From the NCBI GenBank assembly GCA_037481875.1, contig JBBFKY010000002.1, positions 62,001 through 126,000 on the forward strand: 64,000 nt of DNA, written 5' to 3'. The translations under genes were made by a program, and so were the position numbers. The DNA comes from Desulfosoma sp. (GTDB lineage Bacteria > Desulfobacterota > Syntrophobacteria > Syntrophobacterales > DSM-9756). Each line of letters begins with the position of its first letter. Position 1 is the first letter of the stretch. Below, piece by piece: positions 55,064-63,455 of this stretch. The notes under the pieces were generated by a model. That model was not told the DNA's origin and searched no databases. It saw nothing but the letters and a program-made list of their open reading frames with translations.

Positions 55064-56065
55064 ATGCATTTGCAAAAGCGTGTCCTCGTCACTGGCGGCG
55101 CCGGTTTTTTGGGATCCCATCTCTGCGAAAGGCTTCTGGATCTGGGACATGATGTCTTGTGTGTGGACAATTTTTATACGGGCACCAAAGGAAATATCGT
55201 GCACCTTTTGAATAACCCGTTTTTTGAATTACACCGTCATGATATTACCTTTCCGCTCTTTGTCGAGGTGGATCAAATCTACAACTTGGCCTGCCCTGCC
55301 TCCCCCGTGCATTATCAGAATGATCCCGTGCAGACGACCAAGGTGTGCGTCCATGGCTCCATTAATATGCTCGGACTGGCCAAGAGGCTTAAGGCTCGCA
55401 TTCTGCAAGCTTCTACCTCGGAAGTATATGGTGATCCCACGATTCATCCTCAAACGGAAGATTACCGTGGCAACGTGAATCCCATCGGTCCCCGTTCTTG
55501 TTACGACGAGGGTAAAAGATGTGCGGAGACCTTGTTTTTCGATTACCGTCGCCAGCATAAGCTTTCCATCAAGGTGGCTCGTATCTTCAATACCTATGGA
55601 CCCCGTATGCACCCCAATGATGGAAGGGTCGTGAGTAATTTCATCGTTCAAGCGCTCTTAAACAAGCCTTTGACGGTCTACGGCGATGGCTCTCAAACCC
55701 GATCCTTTTGCTATGTGGATGACATGGTTGAAGGTCTCATTCGACTCATGGAATCCCCGGAAGAAGTGACGGGCCCCATCAATTTAGGAAATCCCGACGA
55801 ATTCACCATCATGGAGTTGGCTCAGTTGGTCTTGGAACTGACCGGATCCAAGTCCGAGATTCGCTTTGAACCTTTGCCCAAGGATGATCCCGTTCGCCGT
55901 CGTCCGGATATCACGCGAGCGAAACAGATTCTGGGTTGGGCGCCGACGGTGCCGCTGCGGGAAGGACTTCGCAAGACCATCGACTATTTTGATGACTTCT
56001 TGCGGGAACGAAGCCTCAGTGCCGAAGGCTTGGCGAAGACGCCACAAGATTCCGCCGGTTTTTAG
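55064..56065 (+). CDS. UDP-glucuronate decarboxylase (UDP-xylose synthase) family protein
   Basis: A 333-residue short-chain dehydrogenase/reductase of the extended type, converting UDP-glucuronate to UDP-xylose with bound NAD. It has [80 protein letters not shown], the catalytic SCYDEGKR (Tyr-x3-Lys), [20 protein letters not shown] and [16 protein letters not shown]. These are characteristic of UXS enzymes. It implies xylose, or a xylose-derived sugar, in the polysaccharide. An AGGAGG site precedes the ATG. Confidence 0.9.
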   Translation: MHLQKRVLVTGGAGFLGSHLCERLLDLGHDVLCVDNFYTGTKGNIVHLLNNPFFELHRHDITFPLFVEVDQIYNLACPASPVHYQNDPVQTTKVCVHGSINMLGLAKRLKARILQASTSEVYGDPTIHPQTEDYRGNVNPIGPRSCYDEGKRCAETLFFDYRRQHKLSIKVARIFNTYGPRMHPNDGRVVSNFIVQALLNKPLTVYGDGSQTRSFCYVDDMVEGLIRLMESPEEVTGPINLGNPDEFTIMELAQLVLELTGSKSEIRFEPLPKDDPVRRRPDITRAKQILGWAPTVPLREGLRKTIDYFDDFLRERSLSAEGLAKTPQDSAGF

Positions 56066-56070
56066 GCCTT

Positions 56071-57330
56071 ATGGAGAGGGGTTTCTTGAAAATCCCGGCG
56101 TCGGCATCCCTTATTCGAAACACCCTGTGGATGCTCGGTGGATTTGGTTTTCGCCTCGGGGTGCAGTTTGCCACCTTTGTCCTGGTGGCTCGTCTACTTC
56201 GCCCGGAAGCATTCGGTGTTTTTTCAGGGTGTTTGGCCGTCGTTTCCGTTTTGGTGCCTTTCGCCACATGGGGCACCGGCAATATTCTTATCAAACACAC
56301 GGCACGCCAACCGAAACTCTTTGCCACTTATTGGGGTGCGGCACTGCTTACGGCCATCCTCTCAGGATTGGCACTCATAGCCTGCGCTGTAGGTCTCGGG
56401 ATCGTGCTCTTTTCACCTCAGCTGGCCTTAACCGTCATGGCTCCCATCGCCGTTGCCGATCTGCTGGGAACACGGTGCGCGGACTTGGCCAGTCAAGCTT
56501 TTCAAGCCCAACAGAAATTATCCGGAACGTCGATCATCTGGAGTGCCGTAAGTCTGTTGCGCCTTTTGGGGGCGGTTGCTCTGGGGTGGCTTCCCATGGA
56601 AAAAACGGCAGCCCTATGGTCTTTCTTTTATATGCTCAGTGGGTTGGGGTCCGGCCTTTTCGGCGTTCTGTGGGTAAGGGTGCTTTGGGGACGGGCTTCG
56701 TGGTCCTTGAAACCGCTCCGCGGACAATGGCGCGAAGGTTTTTATTTCGCTGTAAGTCTTTCGGCTCAGGGGGCCTATAATGACATTGATAAGACCATCC
56801 TTTTGAGATTAGGGTCTGGGGACATGGCGGGAGCTTACGCGGCGTGCTATCGGTTGGTGGATGCCGGCTTTACGCCCATCAAAGCGCTTTTGGCTTCCAC
56901 GTATCCCAGGTTTTTTCAGGAAGGGGCCAAGGGGCTTGGGGCGGCTTTGCAGTTTTCACGAAAACTTTTGCCCTGGTCCTGCGCCTACGGCACTCTTGCC
57001 TGGGTAGGCCTCACGGTCTGCGCTCCCATTTTTCCATGGATTTTGGGACGTGACTACGCTCTGACCCCTGCCATCATTCCTTGGCTGGCTCCATTGCTTC
57101 TCATTCGAACGGTGCATTTTTTGGCGGCGGACGCTTTAACAGGTTCCGGCTATCAGGGACACCGAACAGTCGCGCAGGTGGGTGTGGCTGCGCTCAACCT
57201 GGTGCTTAACCTGTGGTGGATTCCGCGTTATGGATGGCTCGGCGCGGCTTGGAGTAGTCTAATTTCGGACGGAGCATTGGCTGTGGTCTTGTGGATCCTG
57301 GCTCGAACCTTGAGAAGGCGCCATGGTTAA
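56071..57330 (+). CDS. Polysaccharide flippase (Wzx family)
   Basis: A 419-residue integral membrane protein with about twelve helices, which flips undecaprenyl-linked repeat units across the inner membrane. Its N-terminal RNTLWMLGGFGFRLGVQFAT and FVLVARLLRPEAFGVFSGC correspond to the first helices of Wzx/RfbX. Arg and Lys residues occur in the otherwise hydrophobic helices, as is usual. The ATG at 56071 is six bases after the preceding stop; a TTG at 56086 has a better ribosome site (GGAGAGG) and may be the real start. Its end overlaps the polymerase gene. Confidence 0.87.
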   Translation: MERGFLKIPASASLIRNTLWMLGGFGFRLGVQFATFVLVARLLRPEAFGVFSGCLAVVSVLVPFATWGTGNILIKHTARQPKLFATYWGAALLTAILSGLALIACAVGLGIVLFSPQLALTVMAPIAVADLLGTRCADLASQAFQAQQKLSGTSIIWSAVSLLRLLGAVALGWLPMEKTAALWSFFYMLSGLGSGLFGVLWVRVLWGRASWSLKPLRGQWREGFYFAVSLSAQGAYNDIDKTILLRLGSGDMAGAYAACYRLVDAGFTPIKALLASTYPRFFQEGAKGLGAALQFSRKLLPWSCAYGTLAWVGLTVCAPIFPWILGRDYALTPAIIPWLAPLLLIRTVHFLAADALTGSGYQGHRTVAQVGVAALNLVLNLWWIPRYGWLGAAWSSLISDGALAVVLWILARTLRRRHG

Positions 57331-58546
57331 GCGTCTGGGTTTGGTCGCGGAAAAACTTCTGCACATGGCCGTTCTCTGGCTTCTCATGGACTTTTTTCTT
57401 CCCTTATGGGCGGAAATGAAGGGTCTTCCTGAACCCGCCGGCTTGGAACCTGAACAGGTGTTCGTGGTATTGTTTTCCTTGGGCTTTGTAACGGCCGTGG
57501 TCTTCACAACCCCGTGGAAATTCCTTCACACCTTGTGGCGTTCATCCCTGGTGTGGATCCTTCTTTTGTGGGCCGCCTTTTCCTTTTTCTGGTCCGAAGC
57601 ACCGGATTTGACCTTACGTCGAACGGTAGGTGTTGCCATCGTTGCCGTTTATGCTATGGCCCTTCGGGTTCGCTTCACCGACCAGGAATTTTTGACCTTG
57701 CTGGGATGGACGTTCTTCATCGCCCTTGGCATCAGCCTGATGCTAGTGCTGGGAGCGCCCCATTGGGCGGTGATGGAATATCCCCATGAAGGCGCATGGA
57801 ACGGTGCCTTTCTTCATAAGAATGTTCTTGGGCGAATCTCGGCACTGGGAGTGCTGACTTTCGGTTTTGTTCGCTGGACCGACCAACGGCCCCACCTGTG
57901 GAACGTCGCTTTGGTGCTTGCCGTGGTAAGTCTCTGGAAATCACAGTCGGCTTCGTCCCTTGTGGTTGTCGTTGTCTTGAGCGCTCTGGGGCTTGGGCTT
58001 CGTGAACTGCCCCGTCGACGTCTCTGGAAAGGGCCCACCATCTTCGTCTTTGCTCTGGGATTTGCCACCGCAGCCTTTTATGCCATGCTCAATTTCGATC
58101 TGATTTTACAAGTGCTTCGGCGAGATGTAACCTTAACCGGGCGCACGCCGCTCTGGGCCGCTTTGATTCCCCTTCTTCGGGACAGGCTCTGGACCGGGTA
58201 TGGTTTTCGAGCTTTTTGGCTGGGATGGGAAGGACCTTCCGCAGAAGTTTACAGAGTCCTGACCTGGTTGCCGGAACATGCGCACAACGGTTTTCTGGAT
58301 CTCTGGCTGGAACTGGGGCTTGTGGGAATGATGCTCGGAGCCGGCTTGCTGCTCAGCCCTCTTGTTTTTCACTGGCGGACCGCCACCCAAGGACGCCCCC
58401 TGGCCTTGTTTTGGGTTCTTCTCGGCTTGTTTATTCTGTTTTATAACCTTCCGGAATCCTATTTCATGCGCCCCAACAGTATTCTCTGGCTGTTGGCGGT
58501 GGCCGCGGCCACTGTGCCGCCGGATCAGGAGGAGGAACGCTCTTGA
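57323..58546 (+). CDS. O-antigen ligase/Wzy-type polymerase
   Basis: A 407-residue membrane protein with 10-12 predicted helices and the periplasmic-loop region LRRDVTLTGRTPLWAALIPL followed by WLPEHAHNGFLDLWLELGLV, the H-x-H-N-x2-L pattern of the Wzy_C/WaaL family. It polymerises lipid-linked repeat units or ligates glycan to an acceptor. It overlaps the flippase gene by 8 bases and the next glycosyltransferase start by 4, so it is in the same operon. Since Wzz and Wzx are present, polymerase is the more likely role. Confidence 0.86.
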   Translation: MVKRLGLVAEKLLHMAVLWLLMDFFLPLWAEMKGLPEPAGLEPEQVFVVLFSLGFVTAVVFTTPWKFLHTLWRSSLVWILLLWAAFSFFWSEAPDLTLRRTVGVAIVAVYAMALRVRFTDQEFLTLLGWTFFIALGISLMLVLGAPHWAVMEYPHEGAWNGAFLHKNVLGRISALGVLTFGFVRWTDQRPHLWNVALVLAVVSLWKSQSASSLVVVVVLSALGLGLRELPRRRLWKGPTIFVFALGFATAAFYAMLNFDLILQVLRRDVTLTGRTPLWAALIPLLRDRLWTGYGFRAFWLGWEGPSAEVYRVLTWLPEHAHNGFLDLWLELGLVGMMLGAGLLLSPLVFHWRTATQGRPLALFWVLLGLFILFYNLPESYFMRPNSILWLLAVAAATVPPDQEEERS

Positions 58547-59703
58547 AGACCCGTCCACGCATTCTGGCCTTTAGGGATCACCTCCTTCCCTTAAGTGAAA
58601 CCTTTGTGGTCAATCAAACGCTTGGCTTGGAAAATTTTGAAGCCTACTTGCTCGGATCCAAACCCGGCCATGAACCTCGGATTCAGCTTCCGCCGGATCG
58701 AATGCGATTGATCAATCCAGGAACTCGCCGAGGATTTCTTCGGGAAATCCTTTTCAAGTTTTTTGGTATGATTCCTCGAGACATTTTGGATTGGTGCCGG
58801 TCCGTGCGCCCTGTGCTCATCCATGCCCACTTCGGCCCGGACGGAAGCCTTGCCATGCCTTTAGCTGAACGACTTAAGGTACCGCTTATCGTCAGTTATC
58901 ACGGAAGTGACGCTACGGTTAAGGATGAGTATTCCTGGGGTTCCTCTGTGGGTCACCGACTTTATCGCCTGCGCCGTAAAAAATTGGTACGGACGGCGCA
59001 AGCCTTTGTGACTCCAAGTCGTTTCGTCAAGGCTATGGCGGTGAGGCGACAGGGAATTCCTGAACACAAGATCGAAGTCATTCCTCACGGGATTGACCTG
59101 AACCGTTTTCGGCCCGACGCGTCTCCGAAACCAGGTCGCATTCTCTTTGTCGGACGCCTTGTTGAACAAAAAGGACTGCACCATCTCATCGAGGCTGCTG
59201 CAAGGATTCGGGACTCTTTTCCTCAATTGCACCTGAGGATCGTCGGTGACGGTCCTGACCGCTCCATTTTTGAAACGCTTGCCCGAAATAAGCTCGGGGC
59301 CGCGTGCACTTTCCTGGGAGCCCTGTCCCATGACGCCGTGCGCCATGAAATGCAGAAAGCATACGTTTTTTGTATGCCGACCCTCAGGATGCCGAACGGT
59401 GAAGCGGAAAGTTTTGGAATGGTCTACGTGGAAGCGCAGGCCTGTGGTGTTCCTGTGGTGGGTTATGCCGTAGGAGGCGTTCCTGAAGTTGTGCTCCACG
59501 GCGAAACCGGGTTTCTTGCCCCAGAACACGATGCTTCGGCCCTGACATCCTATCTCAAGACCTTGATGGAAAACGACGATCTTAGGAATGCCATGGGTCG
59601 AGCCGGGCGGGCCTGGGTGGAAGGCCGTTTTGATCGACGCGTTCAAAACACGGTCTTGGAAAATTTGTACCGTCGAGTCTGTGGTCTAGGTGAGAAGCCA
59701 TGA
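58543..59703 (+). CDS. Glycosyltransferase family 4 protein
   Basis: A 386-residue GT-B glycosyltransferase. An unusual TTG start at 58543 has a strong AGGAGGAGG site upstream and overlaps the stop of the preceding gene. Features include VLIHAHFGPDGSLAMPLAER, IVSYHGSDATVKDEY, VIPHGIDLNRFRPD, RILFVGRLVEQKGLHHLIEA, LRIVGDGPDR, and the donor-binding PNGEAESFGMVYVEAQACGV followed by PVVGYAVGGVPEVVLHGETG (the E-x7-E pattern). It adds a sugar to the lipid-linked repeat unit; donor unknown. Confidence 0.9.
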   Translation: MKTRPRILAFRDHLLPLSETFVVNQTLGLENFEAYLLGSKPGHEPRIQLPPDRMRLINPGTRRGFLREILFKFFGMIPRDILDWCRSVRPVLIHAHFGPDGSLAMPLAERLKVPLIVSYHGSDATVKDEYSWGSSVGHRLYRLRRKKLVRTAQAFVTPSRFVKAMAVRRQGIPEHKIEVIPHGIDLNRFRPDASPKPGRILFVGRLVEQKGLHHLIEAAARIRDSFPQLHLRIVGDGPDRSIFETLARNKLGAACTFLGALSHDAVRHEMQKAYVFCMPTLRMPNGEAESFGMVYVEAQACGVPVVGYAVGGVPEVVLHGETGFLAPEHDASALTSYLKTLMENDDLRNAMGRAGRAWVEGRFDRRVQNTVLENLYRRVCGLGEKP

Positions 59704-60893
59704 ATCCGAAAAGACTTGGTTACCTTTCCGGAGCTCCTCGAGTGTCCACACGGCCGGAAGCAGAAGCCGCTGGACCCAGGTCGCATATTTTGGGTTTTAT
59801 CGGGGCATTTCGCAATCTGGGCTGGGAGGTGCGTCCGTTTATCGTTGGGGATCGCATGCCTGCGGCATGGGTAAACGCAGGCTCAGAACAGAAACTGCGC
59901 CGGGGTTTGGGGACTCGAATGGCCGCCGATCTGGTGCGGCTTGTCCTCGCTTATCGTTATCGCCGCACGGCATGGCAGGAAGTTGGACCGGTAGACTGGG
60001 TCTATGAGCGCTTTGGGATTTTTCAGTCTCTCGGGCGAGCCTTTCAGAAGCGTGGTATTCCGTGGATTTTGGAAACCAACGGGCCCTTTTTTTATGAAGC
60101 TAAAATGGAAAGGCGCAGCATCGCCCTGGGTCCCGTGGCGCGCCGATTAGAAATTCAAGCGTACCGTGACTGCGATGTTCTCGTGTGCATTACGAGTCCC
60201 TTACGGGATATCATCATGAGAGAAGCCGGCATACCTGAAGAAAAGATTGTTATTGTGCCCAACGGCGTCGACACCCATCGTTTTGATCCCGCCAAAGCCG
60301 ACGGATCTCGCTATTTTGAAATGCCCACCTTGGGTTTTGTGGGAAGCCTCATCGCTTGGCAGGGGTTGGACCGCCTTATCATGGCTTTGGCTGAACTCAA
60401 GGAAGAAGGGATTCATTGGGCTCTGGTGGTCGCCGGAGACGGTCCGGAACGAAATTCTTGGGAAACCATGGCGCGAGATCGAGGGCTCAGCGATCGAGTC
60501 CTGTTTTTGGGGGGAGTTCCCTGGGACGACGTTCCCTTGGTGCTTGGGCGTGTCGACTTGGGGTATTCCGGGCAAGTTCCTTTAAAAATAGGCACCATGT
60601 ACCATTCCCCCTTGAAGCTTTATGAATACCTGGCCATGGCCAAGCCCGTGGTGGCTGCGGCTTATGAAGATGCACTTCGCGTTGTAGTCCCGGAAGAAAC
60701 GGGATATCTTTTCGCTCCGGATTCCATGACCGACCTAAAGGACGTGCTCCGTCGTGCTTACCGGGATCGGGATCGCTGGTCAAGCATGGGAACTAAGGCC
60801 CGAGAGCATGCCTTGACCCGTCATGGATGGGAAGTGCGAGTTCGACATCTCATCACAGAAGTGCAACGCATCTTGTCTCGAAAAGGGTCTTGA
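59700..60893 (+). CDS. Glycosyltransferase family 4 protein
   Basis: A 397-residue GT-B glycosyltransferase, the second in the cluster and only moderately similar in layout to the preceding one. It has RLGYLSGAPRVSTRPEAEAA and DWVYERFGIFQSLGRAFQ in the acceptor half, then VIVPNGVDTHRFDPAKADGS, LGFVGSLIAWQGLDRLIMAL, LVVAGDGPERNSWETMARDR, and SPLKLYEYLAMAKPVVAAAY with the conserved Glu. The start overlaps the preceding stop (ATGA), and its own stop overlaps the start of the next gene (TGATG). The sugar transferred is unknown. Confidence 0.9.
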   Translation: MNPKRLGYLSGAPRVSTRPEAEAAGPRSHILGFIGAFRNLGWEVRPFIVGDRMPAAWVNAGSEQKLRRGLGTRMAADLVRLVLAYRYRRTAWQEVGPVDWVYERFGIFQSLGRAFQKRGIPWILETNGPFFYEAKMERRSIALGPVARRLEIQAYRDCDVLVCITSPLRDIIMREAGIPEEKIVIVPNGVDTHRFDPAKADGSRYFEMPTLGFVGSLIAWQGLDRLIMALAELKEEGIHWALVVAGDGPERNSWETMARDRGLSDRVLFLGGVPWDDVPLVLGRVDLGYSGQVPLKIGTMYHSPLKLYEYLAMAKPVVAAAYEDALRVVVPEETGYLFAPDSMTDLKDVLRRAYRDRDRWSSMGTKAREHALTRHGWEVRVRHLITEVQRILSRKGS

Positions 60894-61666
60894 TGGAAGC
60901 CGTTCAACTTTTAGGTGTCACGGTTCATGCACTCACTACTGAACAACTGACCGCAAGCGTCGTGGAAGCGGTGGAAAAAAAAGGCAAAGTGATTGTGGCC
61001 AATCACAACCTGCATAGTGTCTACTTGTACCATCACAATGCAACTTTTCGGGCCTTTTGCGATGCCGCCCGTATCATTCATGTGGATGGCATGTCTCTTG
61101 TGTTGTTGGCCAAAATTTTAGGCGTTCCTTTGCGTACGGAACATCGCACCACTTATGTGGACTGGATTGTTCCCCTGATGCAAGCGATGGCCCATAGGGG
61201 TTACCGAGTCTTTCATCTGGGAGGACGTCCCGGTGTGGGAGAAAAAGCTGTGGAAGTCTTGCGGCGCGCGGCTCCGAAGCTGCAGATACAAACCCACCAC
61301 GGCTACTTTGATACAAAAGGACCGGAAAATCGGGCTGTCCTTGCTACGATCGCCGAATTTCATCCACATATTCTCATGGTCGGCATGGGTATGCCTCGCC
61401 AGGAAGCATGGATCCTTGATAATTTGGATGCCTTAAAAACCTCCGTGATTCTTAATTCGGGAGCCTGTTTTGACTTTGTGGCAGGCGTGGTGCCCATGCC
61501 GCCACGATGGATGGGCCGTTTGGGATTGGAATGGCTTTATCGGCTTATGAGTGAGCCGAAACGTTTGTGGAAACGATATCTGGTGGAACCCTTTTACCTG
61601 ACCGGGCTTGTGGCTTCGGAATTCATCACCCGTCGTCTCGCACCGCGAACCAAGAATCGAGGATGA
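60893..61666 (+). CDS. WecG/TagA/CpsF family glycosyltransferase (GT26)
   Basis: A 257-residue membrane-associated glycosyltransferase. Its diagnostic motifs are QLLGVTVHALTTEQLTASVV, VANHNLHSVYLYHHNATFRA, IIHVDGMSLVLLAKILGVPL (with the active-site Asp), RVFHLGGRPGVGEKAVEVLR, ILMVGMGMPRQEAWILDNLD and GACFDFVAGVVPMPPRWMGR. Known members transfer ManNAc(A) to undecaprenyl-linked GlcNAc, so it may add the second sugar. The start at 60893 overlaps the previous stop as TGATG. The C-terminal basic segment (PKRLWKRYLVEPFYLTGLV) probably binds the membrane. Confidence 0.93.
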   Translation: MEAVQLLGVTVHALTTEQLTASVVEAVEKKGKVIVANHNLHSVYLYHHNATFRAFCDAARIIHVDGMSLVLLAKILGVPLRTEHRTTYVDWIVPLMQAMAHRGYRVFHLGGRPGVGEKAVEVLRRAAPKLQIQTHHGYFDTKGPENRAVLATIAEFHPHILMVGMGMPRQEAWILDNLDALKTSVILNSGACFDFVAGVVPMPPRWMGRLGLEWLYRLMSEPKRLWKRYLVEPFYLTGLVASEFITRRLAPRTKNRG

Positions 61667-61672
61667 ACCCCT

Positions 61673-63064
61673 ATGAGTGAAGGACGTCTTCGCTCTTACG
61701 AACCGCTGCTTATTTCCACACACCGAGTGCTGGACCCTCTGGTGGCCGCCTTGGTGTTTCTCGCCGTCAGTGTCTATTTTCACAGCTACCATGAACCTTT
61801 ATATCCGGCAACGGCCACCGTTATTTTTCTTCAAGGTCTCGGGATATTTCATCTTGCCGGAATTTATCGCTCTTGGCGGGGCACTCCTTTACGTCAGGAA
61901 CTGTACCGAGTGCTTCTTGGCTGTCTTATTCTCTTCGGCACTTCTCTCATATTGGCCTATGCCGTCAAGATGAACGCCATTTATGCAAGGGAAGTGGTTT
62001 TGTCGTGGATGGTGATCTTGCCGATCCTTTTATGTTCCGAAAGACTGGTGCTACGCACCATTGTGCGAAGGTTGCGTGCCAAAGGCTGGAACATCCGCCA
62101 GGGTGTGGTCGCCGGTCGAGGGCATCTGGCTGAGCACCTTATTGCCTGTTTCAAGGAAAACCCTTGGATCGGAGTCAAGATCACGGGATTCTTTGACGAC
62201 AAAAGCGACGAGCCTCTGGACAGCCTGCCCTACTTGGGACCGCTGAAGGATCTTCCTCAGTACGTCAAGGAAAAGAACATTCACCACGTTTATTTGGCCC
62301 TTCCCACCAAAGCCTATGAAAAAACGGAATGGCTGGTGAGGGAACTGGCGGACACGACGGCGTCTGTCTTCGTGGTTCCTGACGTTTTTCTCTTGGATGT
62401 GTTCCTCGGCGGCCACATGATCCGTCTGGACAACATGGCTTTTGTGGGACTCTGGGATTCTCCCCACATGGGCGTGAACAATCTCCTCAAACGCACCGAA
62501 GACCTGGTTCTGGGGAGCCTGGCGCTTCTCCTCGCTGCTCCTGTCATGGCCGTGATTGCCGTTCTTGTAAAACTGACGTCTCCTGGACCGATTCTCTTCA
62601 AACAATGGCGGTACGGCTTGGATGGGCAACCCATCAAGGTTTACAAGTTTCGCACCATGACGGTGTGTGAAGATGGGTATACGTTCAAACAAGCGACTAA
62701 GGGTGATCCTCGTGTGACCCCTCTTGGAAGCTTTCTGAGAAAGTCATCTCTCGACGAGCTTCCTCAACTTATCAATGTTCTTCAGGGGCGCTTGTCTCTT
62801 GTGGGACCTCGACCACACCCCGTAGCTTTAAATGAAGAATTTCGAAAAAAAGTTTTCGGCTACATGCTTCGCCACAAGGTGAGGCCCGGTATTACAGGGT
62901 TGGCCCAGATCAAGGGGTGGCGAGGAGAAACGGACACGCTGGAAAAGATGCAAAAAAGAGTGGAATTCGATCTGGAATACCTAAGGTCCTGGTCCTTGTG
63001 GCTTGATATCAAAATTCTCTTTTTGACCATTTTTCAAGTGTGGAAAAGCGAAAACGCCTATTGA
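61673..63064 (+). CDS. Undecaprenyl-phosphate sugar phosphotransferase (WcaJ/WbaP type)
   Basis: Initiating enzyme that loads sugar-1-phosphate onto undecaprenyl phosphate. The 463-residue protein has four N-terminal membrane helices, a soluble Rossmann-like CoA-binding-type region (GVVAGRGHLAEHLIACFKEN), and a C-terminal bacterial sugar transferase domain: LLLAAPVMAVIAVLVKLTSP, ILFKQWRYGLDGQPIKVYKF, RKSSLDELPQLINVLQGRLS, LVGPRPHPVALNEEF and RPGITGLAQIKGWRGETD. The Lys-Phe-Arg-Thr-Met and Asp-Glu-Leu-Pro-Gln catalytic features are intact. It is the last gene of the operon, seven bases after the GT26 gene. Glucose or galactose is the usual sugar. Confidence 0.94.
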   Translation: MSEGRLRSYEPLLISTHRVLDPLVAALVFLAVSVYFHSYHEPLYPATATVIFLQGLGIFHLAGIYRSWRGTPLRQELYRVLLGCLILFGTSLILAYAVKMNAIYAREVVLSWMVILPILLCSERLVLRTIVRRLRAKGWNIRQGVVAGRGHLAEHLIACFKENPWIGVKITGFFDDKSDEPLDSLPYLGPLKDLPQYVKEKNIHHVYLALPTKAYEKTEWLVRELADTTASVFVVPDVFLLDVFLGGHMIRLDNMAFVGLWDSPHMGVNNLLKRTEDLVLGSLALLLAAPVMAVIAVLVKLTSPGPILFKQWRYGLDGQPIKVYKFRTMTVCEDGYTFKQATKGDPRVTPLGSFLRKSSLDELPQLINVLQGRLSLVGPRPHPVALNEEFRKKVFGYMLRHKVRPGITGLAQIKGWRGETDTLEKMQKRVEFDLEYLRSWSLWLDIKILFLTIFQVWKSENAY

Positions 63065-63294
63065 ACCCATAGAGGATTTTGTTTAAGGGAAGGCCCCCTT
63101 CAGGCAGGTCCATCGAGTAGGTCACGCAAGAACCTCTATCGCCGGCATCTGCTGAACGCACGGCATCCGTGTGGTTGTAGCCACAGGACCATCCCCTTTT
63201 TCATAGCCCCTAACAGCCGCGCCGAAGGCAGACATTTTCATGAAGGGGCGCACCGGCGTGGGCGTTCTAAAAACCTGCCCCGACGGCGGGTTCT

Positions 63295-63319
63295 GGGGCG
63301 GACATATGGGGCCGCCCTT
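63295..63319 (+). repeat. REP-like palindrome
   Basis: GGGGCGGACATATGGGGCCG, followed by CCCTT; arms GGGCGG and CCGCCC. It shares the ACATATGGGGCC core with the unit at 63375. Confidence 0.55.
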
Positions 63320-63374
63320 GCAACGCTTTGGTTGCGAACCGAACAAGGATCCACCGTGACTCGGCGTTCATTTC

Positions 63375-63401
63375 GGGTCGGACATATGGGGCCTCCCCTA
63401 C
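63375..63401 (+). repeat. REP-like palindrome
   Basis: GGGTCGGACATATGGGGCCT, followed by CCCCTAC. The terminal CTAC is the complement of the GTAG head, so this copy is inverted relative to those at 2304 and 46415. Confidence 0.55.
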
Positions 63402-63455
63402 AGAATGAAGGTGAAAGAACGGGTCTGCCTCTCCAAAATGTCTGGGATCTAGTGT

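Larger units (their letters stand above)
63065..63455. other. Intergenic region with REP-like units
   Basis: No gene is visible after the exopolysaccharide operon until the minus-strand gene ending at 63456. Two palindromic units lie at 63295-63319 and 63375-63401. I found no clear intrinsic terminator for the operon. Confidence 0.5.
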
